Shown here: in pieces, positions 13,598-17,948 of the stretch
Position numbering within the stretch: position 1 is the stretch's first letter
Layout of the letters: each line of letters opens with the position of its first letter
Assembly: GCA_002361735.1 (NCBI GenBank)
Contig: DETS01000120.1
Span: 1-17,948, forward strand
DNA: 17,948 nt
Source of the DNA: Lachnospiraceae bacterium UBA3282
GTDB lineage: Bacteria > Bacillota > Clostridia > Lachnospirales > Lachnospiraceae
Direction of reading: 5' to 3'
Made by a program: the position numbers and the translations under genes
The notes under the pieces: generated by a model
The model's database searches: none
Seen by the model: the letters and a program-made list of their open reading frames with translations, nothing else
Told to the model about the DNA's origin: nothing

Positions 13598-15001
13598 TTA
13601 TCTACTATTCAGCATCCAATAACCGATCACCAGAAAAACAATCTCAAACGCCCTCTCCGAGCCGCTGACCCACCCGAGAACGATCGACAATGCCGGAATG
13701 ACAACCGCGGACAGGATTCCTGCCACAGCGCCTGCCCACTCCCCGGCTGCCGCCTCCCGCAGAATAACCGGCATTGATATCAGAACGGAATACATCCCGC
13801 CCGCACACCAGCGGACCAGCATCTGACGGGAACGTGCGTGGCAAAACGTCGGCAGCAGCGTATCCATGTTATATTTCTTCTCACGGCAGCCATAATCCGC
13901 GTATAACGGGCAGGACCACATCATTGCCAACACCCACAGCGTGCCGCGTGCCGTTTTTCTGTCTGCCAGAAACATCGACAGCCATAAACCCGACATAACC
14001 AACGCCCAAAGCGCGGAACAATTGCGGAGCGTCAGGATAACCTCTGTCACAAACATACCATGACCGTTCGATTTTCGCTCCTCTTTCTCAGAAATCAAAC
14101 GCCTTTTCCTACTGCTCTCATAGCGCGGCAAAATCACGGAAGCCGCAATGCCTGTCATGATTCCGGCAGCGATCATAACGCTTTTTTCAAAAACCCGATT
14201 TTTTGTTAAATACAATGGCATAAAAAACAATTCTGACATTTGCCAATGATTTATCTCGATATCCTGATGTACGCCGAGCGCCACATGCGCCGGGCATCCC
14301 GTCACACTGTATACACTCCGGTCAATGCTGTCTTTCAGCCACACAAAACCTGTCATATCAAAGAACCGTGTCATAACCCCCGGCGAGTCATCCACCAACG
14401 AAAAAATACAGATGATATACAGAATAAAAAACAAAACGCCAGCCAGCCAGGAACCGCTCCTGCTCCGAAACAGTGGAACGGCCTCCGCTGCAAGCGCCAG
14501 AGCGGAACACAGAAAGATACCCGGTAAAATACTGATAAAAAAGGAAAGAAAATGTAATACGGAAAATCCTGAATCGGGATAGTGCATCAGCGTCATGCAG
14601 AAGGAGGACACGACCACCACAGCCAACACCAAAGCAAGGAGGGAAAAATTGGATATGTATTTTCCTGCCAGATAACTTACCTTGCTCACCGGAGACGTAT
14701 AAATCAAATCTATCATGCCCGTCTTTCTGTCAAAGGACAGCGTATTCCTCAGATAGAAAAATCCTGCCACGGGCAGCAGCATCCCTGTGCACAGGGCAGA
14801 CGCCATCGGTATCCACGACCAGTTTGTACCCTGCAAAAAATAATCCACATCCACGGCAATCGAAGTCATTTCCGCCTCCGAATTCGGAACAAATAAAAAT
14901 GCCGCCAACACAGACAATGCACATAACGCGAGAAAAGAAAATCGGCGGGAACGCTCCTTAAAATCTGATTTCGCAATAAACCATATTTGATTTCCAATCA
15001 T
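13598..15001 (-). CDS. ABC transporter permease (ABC-2-like)
   Basis: This 467-aa polytopic protein has roughly ten to twelve hydrophobic segments, for example near 20-38, 59-80, 115-135, 146-175, 183-202, 277-296 and a dense cluster from 395 to the end. It resembles the ABC-2 type permeases that travel with a small ATPase and an XRE regulator; LIYTSPVSKVSYLAGKY (about 97-113) is a typical first cytoplasmic loop. Substrate is unknown; such systems often handle lipids, peptides or antibiotics. Translation is coupled to the ATPase: ATGA (15001-14998) holds both start and stop, and GAGGAGG lies seven bases upstream within the ATPase. The frame is intact although its ATPase partner is damaged. 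Confidence 0.82.
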   Translation of the reverse strand: MIGNQIWFIAKSDFKERSRRFSFLALCALSVLAAFLFVPNSEAEMTSIAVDVDYFLQGTNWSWIPMASALCTGMLLPVAGFFYLRNTLSFDRKTGMIDLIYTSPVSKVSYLAGKYISNFSLLALVLAVVVVSSFCMTLMHYPDSGFSVLHFLSFFISILPGIFLCSALALAAEAVPLFRSRSGSWLAGVLFFILYIICIFSLVDDSPGVMTRFFDMTGFVWLKDSIDRSVYSVTGCPAHVALGVHQDIEINHWQMSELFFMPLYLTKNRVFEKSVMIAAGIMTGIAASVILPRYESSRKRRLISEKEERKSNGHGMFVTEVILTLRNCSALWALVMSGLWLSMFLADRKTARGTLWVLAMMWSCPLYADYGCREKKYNMDTLLPTFCHARSRQMLVRWCAGGMYSVLISMPVILREAAAGEWAGAVAGILSAVVIPALSIVLGWVSGSERAFEIVFLVIGYWMLNSR

Positions 15002-15612
15002 TGAAATACCTCCTCAGAAACACAAAGACATGCCTCCTCCAGAGAAGCCCCGACTGAAACCGCGTCTGCATACGGTCTTTTGGCGCTCACCTGCCGGATT
15101 TTGATTCCCTGTTTTGTCTGGAGCATGGAACTGACACCGGACAACTCTTCGCTGCTCCAGCTCTTTGGCAGAATGTACTCCAACACATGACCTTCCGCAT
15201 GATGGAGCAGCGTTTCCGGCATATCGTAAAACAGCAGATTTCCCTTTTTCAGAACCATTATCTTTGTCGCCGCCGCTTCGATATCAGAGATGATATGTGT
15301 GGACAGCAAAACAAGTTTCGTACATGCCAGTGTTGAAAGGATATTCCGAAGGGTCACCCGCTCTTCCGGGTCAAGCCCCGTTGTCAGCTCATCTACTATC
15401 ACAATCTCCGGGTTCCCCAATAAAGCGCCTGCGATTCCCACACGCTGTTTCATGCCGCCTGAACAGTCTGACAGACGCTTATGTCTCACATCTGACAAAT
15501 GTAAGGCTTCCAGAAACGTTTCCACTTCTGCCACGGCTTTCCTTTTGGGAATTTTTTTCAATGCGGGAAATGTACCGTATTTCTTTGAAATTTCTTTTAC
15601 CTCTAACAGCAT
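14998..15612 (-). CDS. ABC transporter ATP-binding protein lacking the Walker A/Q-loop region
   Basis: This 204-aa open frame joins a normal ABC-ATPase start (MLLEVKEISKKYGTFPALK, residues 1-19) straight to KIPKRKAVAEVETFLEAL, which in full-length relatives lies roughly 90 residues later. The P-loop and Q-loop are therefore missing. The rest is present: signature SGGMKQR (51-57), Walker B IVIVDE (70-75; relatives read DEPTAGLD where this reads DELTTGLD), D-loop region GLDPEE (79-84) and H-loop His 106. The join lies in a run of seven A residues (15552-15558 on the complementary strand), suggesting an in-frame deletion. The start has AGGAGG five bases upstream. As it stands the protein should not bind ATP normally, so it is either a decaying gene or a non-catalytic partner. 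Confidence 0.85.
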   Translation of the reverse strand: MLLEVKEISKKYGTFPALKKIPKRKAVAEVETFLEALHLSDVRHKRLSDCSGGMKQRVGIAGALLGNPEIVIVDELTTGLDPEERVTLRNILSTLACTKLVLLSTHIISDIEAAATKIMVLKKGNLLFYDMPETLLHHAEGHVLEYILPKSWSSEELSGVSSMLQTKQGIKIRQVSAKRPYADAVSVGASLEEACLCVSEEVFQ

Positions 15613-15639
15613 GATAACCTCCTGAAAAATCAGGCGGTC

Positions 15640-16086
15640 TCATTCTGCCTGATCTTTTGTCAAACGATTATAGAGGAGCAGCCCTATTCCTATGGCAATA
15701 CATAAAACCATGAAAAAACCGCCCGCCGAGTTTGCGCCCGGTTCGCCCGGGAAAAAGGGGGATATGATAAAAAGCACAATGGCTGTCACGAACCGGATTT
15801 TACGGCTCCTTTGCCTTTTTGCAGCCGGATTGCCTAATTGGGAATCTGTATGGACAAAAAAATCTTTATCCGTCTCATTTCGCTCCGCCACCGTTCCTTT
15901 TAATAAAGTGTCTATACTCACTCCGAAGAAATCGCTGATTTCAATAAGACACTCTGCTTCCGGACAGCATACGCCATTTTCCCACTTGCCAACCGTCTGA
16001 CGCGATACTTTTAATTCTTCCGCCAGTTTTTCCTGTGAAATGTTTTTTTCTTTTCTCAGTTTTTGAAGGTTTTCTGAAAAATTCAT
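15640..16086 (-). CDS. XRE-family regulator with C-terminal membrane hairpin
   Basis: This 148-aa protein has a Cro/CI-type helix-turn-helix at about 5-60, with ISQEKLAEELKVSRQTVGKW the turn region and FFGVSIDTLLKG the usual end of the domain. A charged linker leads to two hydrophobic segments (about 98-112 and 121-140) ending in a short basic tail, so the DNA-binding part should be tethered to the inner face of the membrane. It is the first gene of the HTH-ATPase-permease unit, 27 bases before the ATPase, and probably controls that unit. GGGAG lies eight bases before the ATG, with a TATAGAAT -10 at 16119-16112. Signals sensed are unknown. Confidence 0.9.
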   Translation of the reverse strand: MNFSENLQKLRKEKNISQEKLAEELKVSRQTVGKWENGVCCPEAECLIEISDFFGVSIDTLLKGTVAERNETDKDFFVHTDSQLGNPAAKRQRSRKIRFVTAIVLFIISPFFPGEPGANSAGGFFMVLCIAIGIGLLLYNRLTKDQAE

Positions 16087-16111
16087 TTTACACGCTCCCT
16101 GGTACCCTTAC

Positions 16112-16200
16112 ATTCTATAATCGGGCAGGTGAAGTTACCCCCAATCATGCATTACATACAGGACAATTTCAGGTAACATCCTGTTAATTTGGCGTTACAT
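16112..16200 (-). promoter_or_regulatory. Promoter/operator region of the XRE-ABC unit with repeated GTTAC boxes
   Basis: TATAGAAT at 16119-16112 is a likely -10; no good -35 is visible at 16-18 bases. Upstream are repeated GTTAC-like words: GTTAC 16134-16138, ATTAC 16151-16155, GTAAC 16173-16177, GTTAA 16183-16187 and GTTAC 16194-16198 (plus-strand reading). GTAAC and the last GTTAC form an inverted repeat 16 bases apart. They may be binding sites for the regulator. Confidence 0.35.
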
Positions 16201-16250
16201 TTGCCTGTTTTTACAGATTTTTTCAGTCTTTGCAAAAAATTTCTCTTTGG

Positions 16251-17675
16251 CTATCTTACTCTTTTTGTCGCCACCGCAGTCCAAAACCTCGGATCATGAT
16301 AAAAAAATACCACAGTCCTGTCTGTGATATAATAATCCCATTCTTCCGGATTATATACTGCACCTGATACTGCCCCTATCTGTTCACCTATCTCTTCGTC
16401 AGTGTCATCAATAAACCGGTCAACAGTAACTATCTCCCCCGTACTGCAGTCAATCGTAATACCATCCAATACCGAATATGGGTGTGCTCCGCCCTCATAA
16501 TCAACATCATTAAACAACAAACTGACAAAATCTTTACCAGCATAAGTAATACCTCGAAAAATCAAGTTGTTAAATGGTACGTTTGGGGCATCCCTGTACT
16601 CTTCATCTATATATGTTTCTGAATCATGCCGATAAGCCTCTTTCTTTGAATCATAAAAAGCTTGCAAAGTCTCATTCAGAATGACGGGAAAATCCGAATC
16701 AAAATAAAAACACTCTATATCATAGTAAAAAAAGTTATTTCCATTCTGATTCTGAAACTCTTCATGCTCCTGTCTGATTGCTCCATATTTTGTTTCATCA
16801 TTATCTATCGCTTCATCTTCCTCAATATAATACTTATTTTTCTGTTCCAAAGACTTCCATTCTATCAAACCAAAATCCAAATCGTCTATTGCAATCCATT
16901 CATCGCTGCCTGCTAACATGATTTCATCTTCATCATTTACTTTACAATACGCAATAGCACTGTTTCTCCAATTAAATTCAATATGATTGTTTTGCTTTAA
17001 TTTGAGAATGTCAAACTGCAGCAGAAACTCTTCTTTGCTAACAGGCTCTCCGTTAATTGTCGCCTCATCCGGTTGGTAATCATCGTAAAACCCCATGAAA
17101 TATTCCCCCTGTTCATAAGTAAAACAGACATAACCATTGCCGGCGTTTTCGCCATTCCCGCAGCTCATAAGGACAAGATGATTATCCTTATAACATAAAT
17201 AATTGATTCCTCCCCAATCTTCCGTTTCGTACAGATCTGCAACTTTTTCCGCTTTTCCTTCTTCATAGGTAAATACAGCAACAGATTCGGCCGAACCTAT
17301 AATCAATTCAGGAATATCATTCTTGTCAAAATCATGTATCCCCACATAAGCGCATCCATTAAAGCCAAATTCTGAAATAAAGTTATAAGGGTCAGCAAGA
17401 TTACTCTCTATATTTCTGATAATATTTTTATAGGCGTCCTGCCATGTAACGCTTATTTCTGTTACGTCCTCTTCCGTACTTCCCTTTCTCTCTGCCTCAT
17501 TTACATAAGCTGTATTTGACTCTGTCTCTCCAATTACATCTGCATTCTCTGCCTCCGTCATCTTTTCCACTATTTCTTGTTCCTGCTTCATGCCCTCATC
17601 TTCACTATTTATTCTCCGGCATCCTGTCAGGCAAAAAACAAATAAAAATATTGACAGAATATACACTTTTTTCAT
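16251..17675 (-). CDS. Lipoprotein with DUF3298/RsiV-like C-terminal domain
   Basis: This 474-aa exported lipoprotein starts MKKVYILSIFLFVFCLTGC, a signal peptide ending in lipobox LTGC with Cys 19 as the lipid anchor. An acidic low-complexity linker (about 25-75) follows. A first domain includes HDFDKNDIPELI (114-124), an Asp-rich calcium-loop-like turn also seen in VCBS/EF-hand-like repeats. The C-terminal part, with YYDIECFYFDSDFPVILNE and EGGAHPYS (GGAHP at 395-399), resembles DUF4163 plus DUF3298 domains of RsiV/PdaC. The usual C-terminal PYEIxPYAxG block of that family is not evident; the frame ends soon after VVFFYHDPRF, so the tail may be altered. The ATG at 17675 has AAAGGA upstream. 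The gene is visibly more AT-rich than its neighbours. Confidence 0.78.
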   Translation of the reverse strand: MKKVYILSIFLFVFCLTGCRRINSEDEGMKQEQEIVEKMTEAENADVIGETESNTAYVNEAERKGSTEEDVTEISVTWQDAYKNIIRNIESNLADPYNFISEFGFNGCAYVGIHDFDKNDIPELIIGSAESVAVFTYEEGKAEKVADLYETEDWGGINYLCYKDNHLVLMSCGNGENAGNGYVCFTYEQGEYFMGFYDDYQPDEATINGEPVSKEEFLLQFDILKLKQNNHIEFNWRNSAIAYCKVNDEDEIMLAGSDEWIAIDDLDFGLIEWKSLEQKNKYYIEEDEAIDNDETKYGAIRQEHEEFQNQNGNNFFYYDIECFYFDSDFPVILNETLQAFYDSKKEAYRHDSETYIDEEYRDAPNVPFNNLIFRGITYAGKDFVSLLFNDVDYEGGAHPYSVLDGITIDCSTGEIVTVDRFIDDTDEEIGEQIGAVSGAVYNPEEWDYYITDRTVVFFYHDPRFWTAVATKRVR

Positions 17676-17839
17676 GCTTATTTCCTTTCCCAAAAAACTT
17701 TATCGGTTTCCCTCATATCGTATTATTTACCACCCATATTAATTAACTGTTTTCTACATTTCTGCACTTCCACAATGCCATAGGATTCCTTGCAGTATTT
17801 ACAAGTATTTGCTTATTTTATCAAAAAAACTTATAAACA

Positions 17840-17948
17840 TCAAATACATTGCGCGTTTTTCAAAATACGGTTTCCCCGCGCAATACCAATTACCGCCTCA
17901 TATAGTCTGTCGGCAACCACACCCGCATTTCCAAACCCGGATTGCACC
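17840..17948 (-). CDS. Possible 3' end of an unrecognised gene, cut by window edge
   Basis: On the minus strand a frame enters from the right edge and runs 35 codons to TGA at 17842-17840. It encodes VQSGFGNAGVVADRLYEAV at its visible start and ends ILKNAQCI. Base composition rises here compared with the AT-rich 17676-17840 spacer, and the residue pattern looks protein-like (GFGNAG turn, amphipathic helix). Thirty-five open codons can arise by chance, so support is weak. I do not recognise the family. Confidence 0.35.
   Translation of the reverse strand, partial: VQSGFGNAGVVADRLYEAVIGIARGNRILKNAQCI

Overview
The window looks like a chromosomal segment from a Gram-positive anaerobe of the Bacillota, most likely Clostridia and Lachnospiraceae-like. 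This rests on strong AGGAGG-type ribosome binding sites, a T-box leader on tyrS, an oxygen-sensitive 2-oxoacid:ferredoxin oxidoreductase and clostridial-looking protein sequences. The assignment comes from reading the sequence, not from a database search.

Layout, left to right. Positions 1-718 hold the 5' end of tyrS (minus strand) behind a full tyrosine-type T-box leader (UAC specifier, T-box sequence, terminator) and a TTGACA promoter. Positions 743-8848 hold a seven-gene minus-strand cluster. In transcription order it encodes a PaaI-type thioesterase, an AMP-forming acyl-CoA synthetase, a sodium:solute symporter, IorA, IorB, PaaK (phenylacetate-CoA ligase) and a tandem-ACT protein. Together these can import an organic acid, join aryl acids to CoA, interconvert aryl-acetyl-CoA and aryl-pyruvate with ferredoxin, hydrolyse CoA esters and perhaps sense an aromatic amino acid. 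The net direction (fermentation to aryl-acetates, or salvage of aryl-acetates into amino acids) cannot be read from sequence. Positions 9010-11072 hold a MoxR AAA+ ATPase and a CoxE-like VWA protein (minus). Positions 11158-13417 hold metF and a neurotransmitter:sodium symporter-family transporter (plus). Positions 13598-16086 hold an XRE regulator with a membrane hairpin, an ABC ATPase that has lost its Walker A region, and an ABC permease (minus). Positions 16251-17675 hold an AT-rich lipoprotein gene (minus), followed by a possible partial gene at the right edge.

The most unusual signal is a family of three intergenic palindromic elements of about 100-125 bp, at 3141-3255, 5010-5107 and 13412-13536. 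Each starts exactly at the 3' end of the gene transcribed into it (iorA, the SSF symporter and the NSS transporter), and in all three the gene's stop codon lies inside the left arm of the element. Copies differ in sequence, but their stems stay paired through compensatory changes, and a second hairpin follows at a fixed place. This looks like a structured-RNA or REP-like repeat family tied to stop codons. I do not recognise it as a named family.
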